The notes beneath the pieces were generated by a model. The model was not told the DNA's origin. It was given only the letters and a program-made list of their open reading frames with translations, and made no database searches. The translations under genes were made by a program, and so were the position numbers. Positions 41,231-49,334 of a DNA stretch of 64,000 nt are shown in pieces. How positions within the stretch are numbered: position 1 is the first letter of the stretch; each line of letters starts with the position of its first letter. Where the stretch lies: NCBI RefSeq assembly GCF_036182465.1, contig NZ_CP108081.1, positions 10,478,001 to 10,542,000 of the forward strand. The letters run 5' to 3'. Source of the DNA: Streptomyces sp. NBC_00258 (GTDB lineage Bacteria > Actinomycetota > Actinomycetes > Streptomycetales > Streptomycetaceae).

Positions 41231-41644
41231 ATGGCCTCGCGCCTCAATCCGTACATCAGCTTCGACGGTGACGCCCGGCAGGCGTTGGAGTTCTACAAGG
41301 AGGTCCTCGGCGGCACCTTGGCGCTGAACACCTTCGGGGAGTCCGGTATGACGGACAGCCCCGAAGCGGACAAGATCATGCACGGCATGCTGGAGACGCC
41401 GAGCGGTTTCACGCTGATGGGAGCCGACACCCCGCCGGGCATGGGGTACACCGCGGGCGGCAACTTCTCGGTGAGCCTCAGCGGCGACGACGAAGCCGAA
41501 CTGCGCGGCTACTGGGAGAAGCTGTCCGCCGGCGGCACGGTGGCCGTCCCGCTCGAGAAGCAGATGTGGGGCGACGTGTTCGGCATGTGTACGGACCGGT
41601 TCGGCATCCCCTGGATGGTCAACATCAGCGAGGCACAGGGCTGA
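41231..41644 (+). CDS. PhnB-like VOC-family protein
   Basis: 137 residues: NPYISFDGDARQALEFYKEV and LGGTLALNTFGE at the start, MHGMLETPSGFTLMGADTPP in the middle, and MWGDVFGMCTDRFGIPWMVN at the end, the hallmark of DUF1338/PhnB-type (3-demethylubiquinone methyltransferase-like) VOC proteins. Function is unassigned. GGGAGG sits 5 bases before ATG 41231. A -10-like TAGTCT lies at 41186-41191. A strong terminator follows. Confidence 0.83.
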   Translation: MASRLNPYISFDGDARQALEFYKEVLGGTLALNTFGESGMTDSPEADKIMHGMLETPSGFTLMGADTPPGMGYTAGGNFSVSLSGDDEAELRGYWEKLSAGGTVAVPLEKQMWGDVFGMCTDRFGIPWMVNISEAQG

Positions 41645-42007
41645 GCCGGCCACCCGCAGGAAAACGGGCCCTGACGCCCATCCCAGGTCCCGCCGACCCG
41701 ACGGTCGGCGGGACCTCGCGGTGTCCGCCGTCGTGGCCGTGACCGGAGCCGGGCGGCTCGTGGAGCAGGGATGAGGGCTTCTCACCCACCAGAATCCCCT
41801 CGCGGAGTCTTCCCACCCTCTCGGTGTCCCCTCGCGTCAGTGTCCCGTCAGCCGACGGCGGTTCTCCGTCAGCATCCCGTCATGAAGCGCGTCAGCGGCC
41901 GAGGGAGCCGGGGGGAGAGGGCATACCTTCATGGCACGCCCCGGGTTCGCCTCCCCGCGCCGGGGCACCATCACGCCCCACCACCCGGATCCTCCAGGAG
42001 GCATCCC
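41645..42007. other. Intergenic region between VOC gene and SAV_915-like gene
   Basis: It holds the terminator at 41686-41715. Beyond it are several near-copies of GTGTCCC/GTCAGTGTCCCGTCAG around 41821-41882 and no supported gene. The AGGAGG of the downstream gene ends the region at 41997-42002. Confidence 0.5.
41686..41715 (+). terminator. Intrinsic terminator-like hairpin after VOC gene
   Basis: A perfect 13-base-pair stem (GGTCCCGCCGACC / GGTCGGCGGGACC) with a CGAC loop, 42 bases after the stop. No U tract, as is usual in Streptomyces. Confidence 0.8.
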
Positions 42008-42391
42008 ATGACAGACCTCGCGTGCGCCGAAGACCCGGAGCCCTCAGAACGGTTCCCGGCCGGACCCCTGTACGTACCCGTCCGGCCGGGACCAGCAGGA
42101 TGCTCGACCCGGCTGTTCCGCACACCCCTCGGGGTCCGGACCGCCGTCGGCTTCACCAGCCGTGACCGGCTGACCGCCACCCTCGGCGACGGACAGGCCT
42201 GGATCCGGCTCGCCGAGCCCGTGCTCCGCGCCCTCACCGAACCGCTAGGCGTCACCACGGTCACCGTGGACCCCCAGCTCTCCGCACCCCTGGCCGGACC
42301 AGCGCCCCGCGCATGGGATCCGCGGGTCGCCGAGGTGCCGCGCGCGAGCGGGGCGACCGCCCGCGCCGTACGGGCCGTACGGGCCGTCTGA
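42008..42391 (+). CDS. SAV_915-family small protein
   Basis: 127 residues. The core PAGPLYVPVRPGPAGCSTRL and LGVRTAVGFTSRDRLTATLG, then QAWIRLAEPVLRALTEPLGV, is the SseB-like SAV_915 pattern found in actinobacteria, of unknown role. The end is Ala/Arg/Val-rich with a short repeat (RAVRAVRAV). AGGAGG lies 6 bases before ATG. It is followed 20 bases later by a lysA-like gene, so the two probably form an operon. Confidence 0.75.
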   Translation: MTDLACAEDPEPSERFPAGPLYVPVRPGPAGCSTRLFRTPLGVRTAVGFTSRDRLTATLGDGQAWIRLAEPVLRALTEPLGVTTVTVDPQLSAPLAGPAPRAWDPRVAEVPRASGATARAVRAVRAV

Positions 42392-42411
42392 GGACGGAAA
42401 GGGAATCCGCG

Positions 42412-43746
42412 ATGACCACTCTGCACGAGCCCGCCGTCACCTCCGGCGCCGACGACCTGTCGGTGTGGCCCGCCTCCACCGCCCGGCACGACCGGGGAGA
42501 CCTCGCCGTCGGCGGCGTTTCCCTCGCCGAGATCGCCGACCGCTTCGGCACTCCCGTCTACATACTCGACGAGGGCGAGGTCCGTGCACGCTGCCGCACC
42601 TACCGGGACGCCTTCCCCGAGGCCGAAGTCCTCTACGCGGCCAAGGCGTTCCTGTGCCGTGCCATGGCCCACTGGGTCGAGGAGGAGGGCCTCGGTCTGG
42701 ACGTGTGCTCCGCCGGTGAGCTGGAACTCGCCGTCACCACCGGCTTCCCGCCCCAGCGGATCGTGCTGCACGGCAACGCCAAGTCGCCGCACGACCTGGA
42801 GACCGCGCTGCGCCTGGGCATCGGACGCATCGTGATCGACAGCCCGTCGGAGATCGCGCGGCTCGCGGCGGCGGTCGGCCCCGGCGGACACCAGAAGGTG
42901 ATGGTGCGGGTCGTCCCCGGCATCAGCGCCGGCGGCCACGAGAAGATCCGAACGGGCACGGACGACCAGAAGTTCGGCCTGACCCTCACTGACGGCCACG
43001 CCCAGCACACCATCGCCCGCATCCTCGACCAGCCCCAACTGGAACTCACCGGCCTGCACTGCCACTTGGGCTCGCAGATCACCAGCGTCAAGCCGTATCT
43101 CGCGGCCGTACGACGCATGGTGGGGCTGATGGCACGCCTGCGCGACGCCCACGGTGTCGTACTGCCCGAGCTGGACCTGGGCGGCGGTCACGGCATCGCC
43201 TACCGGCCGGGGGAGGAGGCACTCGACCTCACGACACTGGCCCGCAAGGTGCGCGCCGAACTCGTCGAGAGCTGCGCCGCCGCAGGGCTGCCGGTCCCGC
43301 GGCTGCTGATCGAGCCCGGGCGCGCCATCGCCGGACCGGCCGGTCTCGCGCTCTATCACGTGCTCGCGGTGAAGCGGACCGCCGAACACACCTTCGTGGC
43401 CGTGGACGGCGGGATGAGCGACAACCCGCGCCCCGCGCTGTACGGAGTGCGGTACTCGCCCCGGCTGATCGCACGCCGCTCCACCGCGGAGCCGGCCCCG
43501 GTGACCGTGGTCGGCCGGCACTGCGAGGCGGGCGACATCCTCGCCTCGGACGTCCGACTGCCCGGCGACGTGCACCCGGGCGACCTGCTGGCCGTGCCGG
43601 TGGCCGGTGCGTACCACCTCTCCATGGCCTCGGGCTACAACCTGGTCGGACGCCCGCCCGTGGTGGCCGTCGACCGCGGCCACGCCCGGCTCCTCGTCCG
43701 CCGGGAGTCGCTGGAGGACATCCGCAGCCGGGACGTCGGCCTGTAG
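42412..43746 (+). CDS. lysA: Diaminopimelate decarboxylase-like PLP enzyme
   Basis: 444 residues of the alanine-racemase-fold decarboxylases. PLP lysine Lys78 is in VLYAAKAFLC; GLHCHLGSQI, LDLGGGHGIAYR, LIEPGRAIAGPAG and VGRHCEAGDILASD follow LysA. It would make lysine from meso-diaminopimelate. Streptomyces usually also has a lysA near its threonine genes, so this is probably a second copy and may serve specialised metabolism. GAAAGGGAATCC precedes ATG 42412. The SAV_915-like gene immediately upstream may regulate or modify it. Confidence 0.85.
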   Translation: MTTLHEPAVTSGADDLSVWPASTARHDRGDLAVGGVSLAEIADRFGTPVYILDEGEVRARCRTYRDAFPEAEVLYAAKAFLCRAMAHWVEEEGLGLDVCSAGELELAVTTGFPPQRIVLHGNAKSPHDLETALRLGIGRIVIDSPSEIARLAAAVGPGGHQKVMVRVVPGISAGGHEKIRTGTDDQKFGLTLTDGHAQHTIARILDQPQLELTGLHCHLGSQITSVKPYLAAVRRMVGLMARLRDAHGVVLPELDLGGGHGIAYRPGEEALDLTTLARKVRAELVESCAAAGLPVPRLLIEPGRAIAGPAGLALYHVLAVKRTAEHTFVAVDGGMSDNPRPALYGVRYSPRLIARRSTAEPAPVTVVGRHCEAGDILASDVRLPGDVHPGDLLAVPVAGAYHLSMASGYNLVGRPPVVAVDRGHARLLVRRESLEDIRSRDVGL

Positions 43747-43882
43747 GCGGGACCCACCTTCGGGCGAGTGACGGCCCGTCCCCGCCCGGAGGTGTCGGCC
43801 CCGGTCAGCGGCCCGGGGGCCCATACGCGGAGCGAACGGAATTCGGTGGCACACTGACCCGGTCACCGAAGGAGCCCGACCC

Positions 43883-44971
43883 GTGCCCATGATCAGCAAC
43901 CTGAGCAGAGCGGTGCGCCGCGCCTACCGCCGCACCGTGGATCTCAGCCATCCCGCCCGTTCCCCGCTCGGCAGCGCGGTGGTGAACTGCGTGGTCTACC
44001 GCGAGGGCGGACGGCAGCCCGGCGACTGGGAACCGGACGAGGCGATCCGACGGGCCCGCAAGGGCAGGGGCGGCTTCGTCTGGATCGGACTGCACGAACC
44101 GACGAACGAGGAGTTCGCGGGCCTCGCCAAGCTCTTCGGTCTCCACCCGCTGGCCGTCGAGGACGCCGTGCACGCCCATCAGCGGCCGAAGGTGGAGCGG
44201 TACGACGACACGCTGTTCGCCGTCTTCAAGACCGTGCGCTACGTCGAGCACGAGCAGCTCACCGCGACCAGTGAGGTGGTGGACACCGGCGAGTTGATGG
44301 TCTTCATCGGCCGCGACTTCGTGATCACCATCCGGCACGGCAACCACGGCTCCCTGGGCCCACTCCGCGAAGCCCTGGAGAGCCTGCCGGACCAGCTCGC
44401 GAAAGGGCCCTCCGCCGTGCTGCACGCCATCGCGGACCATGTGGTCGACGACTATCTTGAGGTCACGGACGCCGTACAGCACGACATAGAGGCAGTCGAG
44501 ACCGCCGTCTTCGCCGAGCACACCGCGCGTGGCGACGCCGGCCAGATCTACCAGCTCAAGCGGGAACTCCTGGAGCTCAAACGGGCCGTGGTCCCGCTGG
44601 CCCGCCCCCTGCAGATCCTCGCCCACGAGCCGCCGGCGGCCCTCTCCCCGGACATCCAGCCGTACTTCCGCGACGTCGCCGACCATCTCGCCCGCGCCAC
44701 CGAGCAGATCAACGCCTTCGACGGGCTGCTCGACTCGATCCTCCAGGCCCACCTCGCGCAGGTCACCGTCGCCCAGAACGAGGACATGCGAAAAATCACG
44801 GCCTGGGCCGCCACCGTCGCCGTCCCCACCATGATCTGCGGCCTCTACGGCATGAACTTCGACCACATGCCCGAACTGCACTGGACGTACGGCTACCCCC
44901 TGGTCCTCGGCGTCATCGCCACCCTCTGCTTCGTCATCCACCGGGGCTTCAGGCGCAACGGCTGGCTCTGA
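43883..44971 (+). CDS. corA: CorA-family magnesium/cobalt channel
   Basis: 362 residues: a large cytosolic alpha/beta funnel domain (FVWIGLHEPTNEEFAGLAKL, HPLAVEDAVHAHQRPKVERY, the usual E-D-A-x-x-x-x-Q-R-P motif), a long helix, then two C-terminal membrane helices with the pore signature GLYGMNFDHMPE. CorA forms pentamers gated by intracellular Mg2+. The GTG start at 43883 has AAGGAG 9 bases upstream. Convergent with the chloroperoxidase-like gene. Confidence 0.92.
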   Translation: MPMISNLSRAVRRAYRRTVDLSHPARSPLGSAVVNCVVYREGGRQPGDWEPDEAIRRARKGRGGFVWIGLHEPTNEEFAGLAKLFGLHPLAVEDAVHAHQRPKVERYDDTLFAVFKTVRYVEHEQLTATSEVVDTGELMVFIGRDFVITIRHGNHGSLGPLREALESLPDQLAKGPSAVLHAIADHVVDDYLEVTDAVQHDIEAVETAVFAEHTARGDAGQIYQLKRELLELKRAVVPLARPLQILAHEPPAALSPDIQPYFRDVADHLARATEQINAFDGLLDSILQAHLAQVTVAQNEDMRKITAWAATVAVPTMICGLYGMNFDHMPELHWTYGYPLVLGVIATLCFVIHRGFRRNGWL

Positions 44972-44974
44972 ACC

Positions 44975-45002
44975 GGGCCCGCTGAGCGGTCACGGCGGGC
45001 CC
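44975..45002. terminator. Hairpin between convergent corA and hydrolase genes
   Basis: GGGCCCGC (44975-44982) pairs with GCGGGCCC (44995-45002) around a 12-base loop, located exactly between the two convergent stops. Confidence 0.6.
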
Positions 45003-45022
45003 CGGCTCCCGAAGAACCTGCC

Positions 45023-45844
45023 TCAGCTCCTGATGAAGTCGACCAGGTCCGCGTTGAAGGCCTTCTCGAACTCACCGACCAGGCCGTGCGGAGCGCCCGG
45101 GTACACCTTGAGCGTGGCGTCCTTGACGAGCTGCGCCGACTTGTGGGCGGCCGCCGCGATGGGCACGATCTGGTCGTCGTCGCCGTGTGCGATCAGCGTG
45201 GGCACGTCGATGCGCCCCAGGTCCTCGGTGAAGTCCTGTTCGGAGAACTGCTCGACGCAGTCGTACGCGGCCTTCAGCCCGACCTGCATGCTCCACAGCC
45301 AGAACGAGCGGCGCAGTCCTTCCGAGACCGTGGCACCGGGCCGGTTGAAGCCGAAGAACGCCTCGCTGAGATCCCAGTAGAACTGCGAGCGGTCGGCCTC
45401 GACACCGGCCCGGATGCCGTCGAAGGCCTCCCGCGGGGTGCCCTCGGGGTTGGCGTCCGTCTTGAGCATCAGTGGTGGGACCGCTCCCAGCAGTACGACC
45501 TTGGCGACCCGCGCGGTGCCGTGGCGCCCGATGTAGCGGGTCACCTCGCCACCGCCGGTCGAGTGGCCGACCAGGACCACGTCGGTGAGTTCGAGTCCGT
45601 CGAGGAGCTCGGCCAGGTCGTCCGCGTACTGGTCCATGTGGTTGCCCTGCCACGGCTGCCCGGAGCGGCCGTGGCCGCGACGGTCGTGGGCGACGGCACG
45701 GAAGCCGTTGTCGGCGACCAGCCGGGCCTGTCCGTCCCAGGCGTCCGCGTTGAGGGGCCAGCCGTGACTGAAGACGACCGGCTGTCCGGTGCCCCAGTCC
45801 TTGTAGAAGATCTCGGTGCCGTCGCTGGTGGTGAAGGTTCCCAC
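45023..45844 (-). CDS. Non-heme chloroperoxidase-like alpha/beta hydrolase
   Basis: 273 residues, the length typical of cofactor-free haloperoxidases. Nucleophile Ser95 in VGHSTGGGEV, oxyanion region VFSHGWPLNADAWDGQ, Asp in LIAHGDDDQIVP and His in YPGAPHGLVGEF complete the triad. These enzymes hydrolyse esters and, with peroxide and acid, halogenate. GTG start at 45844 preceded by AAAGG at 9 bases. A strong inverted repeat lies about 100 bases upstream and may control it. Confidence 0.88.
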   Translation of the reverse strand: MGTFTTSDGTEIFYKDWGTGQPVVFSHGWPLNADAWDGQARLVADNGFRAVAHDRRGHGRSGQPWQGNHMDQYADDLAELLDGLELTDVVLVGHSTGGGEVTRYIGRHGTARVAKVVLLGAVPPLMLKTDANPEGTPREAFDGIRAGVEADRSQFYWDLSEAFFGFNRPGATVSEGLRRSFWLWSMQVGLKAAYDCVEQFSEQDFTEDLGRIDVPTLIAHGDDDQIVPIAAAAHKSAQLVKDATLKVYPGAPHGLVGEFEKAFNADLVDFIRS

Positions 45845-45940
45845 GGGGAGTGCCTTTCTCTTCGAACTTCCTGGATCTCTTCAGGTGGTCCGTACGCCGG
45901 GCGGTCGGACGAATCGCCGCACGAACGCGAGTGCCGTGTC

Positions 45941-45966
45941 GGCATCTCGATAATCTCCGAGATGCC
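45941..45966. promoter_or_regulatory. Inverted repeat GGCATCTCG / CGAGATGCC, candidate operator
   Basis: Perfect 9-base arms (45941-45949 and 45958-45966) with an AT-rich 8-base centre ATAATCTC, unlike the surrounding GC-rich DNA. It lies about 100 bases upstream of the chloroperoxidase-like gene. Confidence 0.5.
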
Positions 45967-46040
45967 CGGATTCCGCTGCTTCTTGCATGAGGCGTGGGCG
46001 ATCGCTCAGGGCACGGTGTGGTCCCTCTAGCCCGAGACGA

Positions 46041-46127
46041 TCAGTTGCGGTCCGCGCTCTCGGAGGCGACCTTCACCTCGGTCCACGGGGCGACGTCGAC
46101 GTTGGGCCCGCACGGCATGCCTGCCAT
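46041..46127 (-). CDS. Possible 28-residue small protein downstream of STAND ATPase
   Basis: ATG 46127 to TGA 46041. The peptide (MAGMPCGPNVDVAPW, then TEVKVASESADRN) has mixed, protein-like composition and GC-rich third positions, unlike most random frames here. It has no clear ribosome-binding site and no family was recognised. It could be a genuine small peptide or a C-terminal remnant. Confidence 0.25.
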   Translation of the reverse strand: MAGMPCGPNVDVAPWTEVKVASESADRN

Positions 46128-46151
46128 CTGTCGCGTGACTGCGTTCGCGGA

Positions 46152-46187
46152 CCGTTGTCGTTCAGAGGTCCGTTGTCGTTCAGAGGT
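46152..46187. repeat. 18-base tandem duplication at the ATPase 3' end
   Basis: CCGTTGTCGTTCAGAGGT occurs twice in immediate succession (46152-46169, 46170-46187). The second copy contains the stop codon of the STAND ATPase, so the duplication places a spare stop downstream without altering the protein. Confidence 0.8.
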
Positions 46188-48252
46188 CCGGTTCGTCGAG
46201 TACGCCGTCCAGTGCGAGCCGGATCGCGGCCTCCGGGCTCAACTCCCGTCCCTCGCGCACCGCTTCGGCGAAGGCGCTGTCGCCGAGGGCCTTGCGGAGG
46301 TGGCGTGCGTACTCCCGGCGGAAGACGGTCGTTCCGGCGTCGCCGAGCTGGGGGAGTCCGGCCGCGTGCCAGAGGCGCGTGCCCACGCCCAGGAGGCGGG
46401 CGGCGCGTTCGGGCTCGCCGCGGGAGGCCTCCGCGGCGACCAGGAGGTCGGCCACGGCCGCGGCGCCGAGCCGGTCGTGGACGCGCCACTTGGCGGCCAG
46501 GGCCTCGCGGGCGGAGATCAGCGCGTCGTCCGGCCGTCCGAGCCCGATCCCGGCGAGGGCGACGAAGAAGTCGCCCCAGGCCCGCATCCACAGTTCACCG
46601 CGCTTCGCGCAGTCGGCGCGCAGCCGTTCGGCCACTGCCGCGCAGCGCTCGAACGCGCCCTGGCCTGCCAGGAGATACGCCTGCAGCGCCAGCGTGAGGA
46701 GCTGGAAGAACTCCGCTCCGCCGCCGACGCCAGGCCCCTGGGTGCTGCTGCCGTACAGCAGCGCGGACCGTGCCGACTCGCCGCGCACCGCGAGACTCGC
46801 CCCGGTCAACGGCAGTGCGGGAACGGGCAGTTGACGCTCTTCGGCGAGCCACACGTACGCCGCGCTCACCGACTCGGCGGCGTCCAGGTCGTCCGGCACC
46901 ACGGTGACCAGGCGGTGTGCCCAGGTCGCCAGGGTGTGCTCGGGGCCGCCGTCGTGCGCCCGGCGCAGCGCGCGCTCCAGATGGCCGCGTCCCTCCTCGG
47001 CGAAGCCGCAGGCGAACCAGAAGTACCAGAGTGTGCCCGCGAGTTCGAGTGCCGTCTCGGGCTCCGGCGCCGTCAGGCACTCCTCCAGCGCGACCCGCAG
47101 GTTGGCGTGCTCCACACTCAGCCGCTCGGCCCACATCCGCTGGCCCGGGCCGAGCCACTCGGCCTGGCCCTGGCGCGCGATCCAGCGGAAGTAGTCGCGG
47201 TGACGGCCGCGTACGGTGTTCTGCTCGCCGAGGCCTTCGAGCCACTCGGCGCCGAAGGTGCGGACCGTGTCGAGCATGCGGTAGCGACCGGCCACACCGT
47301 CGCCCTCGCGCGTCACGATCGACTTCTCGGTGAGCGACGCGAGCAGCGCCAGGATCTCCTCGGCGTCCAACGGGCCGCCGTGGCAGACGAATTCGGCCGC
47401 CTCCACGTCCCAGCCGCCCGCGAACACGGAGAGGCGGGCCCACAGCAGCCGCTCCAGCGGAGTGCACAGCTCGTGGCTCCAGCCGATCGCCGTACGCAGC
47501 GTCTGGTGCCGGGCGAGCCGCGGCCGGGCGGGGGAGACGAGCAGGTCGAACCGGGAGTCGAGGCCCGCCAGGAGCCGGTCGAGGGCGAAGCCGCGCAGTC
47601 GCACCGCGGCCAGTTCCAGGGCCAGCGGGATCCCGTCGAGGCGGGCACAGACCGCCGCCACGTTCGCCCGGTTGGCGTCGGTCAGCGCGAACGACGGCAC
47701 GGCGGCCGCGGCGCGGGCCGCGAACAGCGCCACCGCGTCGTCGCGCTCGCCGAGCGGCAGCGGCGTCACGGACAGCAGATGCTCGCCGGGCACCCCCAGT
47801 GGCTGCCGGCTGGTGGCCAGAACCCGTAACTCCGGTACATGCGCGAGGAGTTCCTGGACGACACGCGCGCACTCGTCCAGTACGTGATCGCAGGTGTCCA
47901 GGACGAGCAGCAGTGGCCTGTCGTCGAGATGCTCGTAGACAGCCTCGAGGAGCGGGCGCAGAGTCTGCTCGGTCAACCGGGTCGCCTCGGCCACGGCGTT
48001 CGTGAGGAGGGCGGGGTTCTTGAGGTCGGACAGTTCCACCAGCCACACCCCGCCGGGGAAGGCGGCCCTCGCGGTATGTGCGGCCCGCAGCGCCAGCCGT
48101 GACTTGCCGACCCCGCCGGGGCCGGTGAGGCTGACGAGCCGCGCGGTCCCCAACAGGGCGGAGATTTCGGCCAGTTCGGATCTGCGGCCGATGAAGGCGT
48201 TGGACTCGGCGGGGAGATTGCCGGTCCTGCCGTTGCGCACCGAGGCCACCAT
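46180..48252 (-). CDS. STAND/AfsR-type ATPase with TPR-like C-terminus, no DNA-binding domain
   Basis: 690 residues. N-terminal NB-ARC-like NTPase: Walker A GPGGVGKS (44-51), Walker B LLLVLDTCDHV, sensor VLATSRQPLG, then GIPLALELAAVRLRG and a winged-helix-like stretch. Residues from about 350 are helical repeats of the TPR kind. Relatives in Streptomyces (AfsR, large LuxR types) have an OmpR-like or LuxR-like DNA-binding domain; none is visible here at either end. It may work as a signal-driven scaffold or need a partner. GAGGGGGAGCG precedes the ATG. Confidence 0.8.
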   Translation of the reverse strand: MVASVRNGRTGNLPAESNAFIGRRSELAEISALLGTARLVSLTGPGGVGKSRLALRAAHTARAAFPGGVWLVELSDLKNPALLTNAVAEATRLTEQTLRPLLEAVYEHLDDRPLLLVLDTCDHVLDECARVVQELLAHVPELRVLATSRQPLGVPGEHLLSVTPLPLGERDDAVALFAARAAAAVPSFALTDANRANVAAVCARLDGIPLALELAAVRLRGFALDRLLAGLDSRFDLLVSPARPRLARHQTLRTAIGWSHELCTPLERLLWARLSVFAGGWDVEAAEFVCHGGPLDAEEILALLASLTEKSIVTREGDGVAGRYRMLDTVRTFGAEWLEGLGEQNTVRGRHRDYFRWIARQGQAEWLGPGQRMWAERLSVEHANLRVALEECLTAPEPETALELAGTLWYFWFACGFAEEGRGHLERALRRAHDGGPEHTLATWAHRLVTVVPDDLDAAESVSAAYVWLAEERQLPVPALPLTGASLAVRGESARSALLYGSSTQGPGVGGGAEFFQLLTLALQAYLLAGQGAFERCAAVAERLRADCAKRGELWMRAWGDFFVALAGIGLGRPDDALISAREALAAKWRVHDRLGAAAVADLLVAAEASRGEPERAARLLGVGTRLWHAAGLPQLGDAGTTVFRREYARHLRKALGDSAFAEAVREGRELSPEAAIRLALDGVLDEPDL

Positions 48253-48420
48253 CGCTCCCCCTCACCCGACCGATGGCGGTCACCCTAACGCCCGGGAACG
48301 CCCGTGTCCGACCCCTGTCCGGGTGACCGGTAATAGGGCCCGCGCCCTCACGCCGGGGCCGTATTGGGCGTAGCGTGGATGCGTCCTGGCACGCCGAGTG
48401 GCGACCTTGGGAGGTGCGGG

Positions 48421-49308
48421 ATGGACACCGTGCCCGCACCCAGAGCAGTCGGAGAGATGCGTGCCGGGGACCATCTGCTCCTGGGCTACGAAGCGGACGA
48501 CGAGCGCGAGACCGTTGTTGCCGCGTTCCTCCTGGACGGGCTGGCCAGCGGCCACCGGGGGCTGGTGCTGGGCCCGGCCGATCTGCCTGCCGACCTCGCC
48601 CTCACGTTCCTGGAGTCCCGCGGCTGCGCCGTCGACGACGAACTCGCCGCCGGGCGGCTGACCGTGGACCCGCACCTCGCGACCCCCGACGGGCTGTGGG
48701 ATCTCGACGAGGTGATCCGCCGCGAGACGCGCCGCGCGGTCGGTGACGGCTATCTCGGCCTGCGCGTCAGCATGGAGGTCATGCGCGGCCAGGCGGGCAA
48801 GGGCCTCAAGACGCTGCACGACAGCGAACTCCTCCTCGAACCCGTCTTCGCGTCCCTGCCGGTGCTCGGCATCTGCCAGTACGACCGCCGTGTCTTCGAC
48901 GAGGGCGAGCTGGCCCCTCTCGACGGACTGCACAACGGCCGGGTCGCCGCCGACCTCGTCTGGCACGACGAACTGCTGTCCATCACCCGCACCTTCGCCC
49001 CGCCCGGTCTCGCGCTCGCCGGAGAGGTCGACGACACGAACGTGACCGCCCTGGCCCGCGCTCTGCACGCCGAGACGGCCCGTGCCCGCGCCCGCCCGGT
49101 GAACGGGCTGCGCACTCGCCTCGACATGCGCGGCCTGCGCTTCATCGATGTCGGTGCGCTGCGCCTGCTGGTCTTCGCGGGCGGCGCCCTGTCCACGTCC
49201 GGCGGCACCCTCGTCCTGTACGGCGTCGCCCCGCACATCCAGCGGCTGATGCGGGTCACCGGCTGGGACCGCGTACCCGGACTGCTCGTCGAGCAAGCGC
49301 ACTTGTAA
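48421..49308 (+). CDS. MEDS-STAS protein, putative anti-sigma factor antagonist
   Basis: 295 residues. The N-terminal half (MRAGDHLLLGYEADDERETV, VVAAFLLDGLASGHRGLVLG, YLGLRVSMEV) is a MEDS sensory domain, known from DcmR. The C-terminal part (FAPPGLALAGEVDDTNVTAL, TRLDMRGLRFIDVGALRLLV) is a STAS domain like SpoIIAA/RsbV; the phosphorylatable serine expected in D[ST]SG is replaced by Asp-Val. It pairs with the next gene in a partner-switching system. GGGAGG precedes ATG 48421. Divergent from the STAND ATPase. Confidence 0.83.
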   Translation: MDTVPAPRAVGEMRAGDHLLLGYEADDERETVVAAFLLDGLASGHRGLVLGPADLPADLALTFLESRGCAVDDELAAGRLTVDPHLATPDGLWDLDEVIRRETRRAVGDGYLGLRVSMEVMRGQAGKGLKTLHDSELLLEPVFASLPVLGICQYDRRVFDEGELAPLDGLHNGRVAADLVWHDELLSITRTFAPPGLALAGEVDDTNVTALARALHAETARARARPVNGLRTRLDMRGLRFIDVGALRLLVFAGGALSTSGGTLVLYGVAPHIQRLMRVTGWDRVPGLLVEQAHL

Positions 49309-49334
49309 GCGGACTCGGGGGAGGGAGCTGCGCC

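Larger units (their letters stand above)
45845..46179. other. Intergenic region with operator-like dyad and tandem repeat
   Basis: Between the chloroperoxidase-like gene and the STAND ATPase stop. It contains the 9-base-arm dyad at 45941-45966, a possible 28-codon ORF on the minus strand (46041-46127) and an 18-base tandem duplication (46152-46187) reaching into the ATPase stop codon. Nothing else is supported. Confidence 0.45.
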
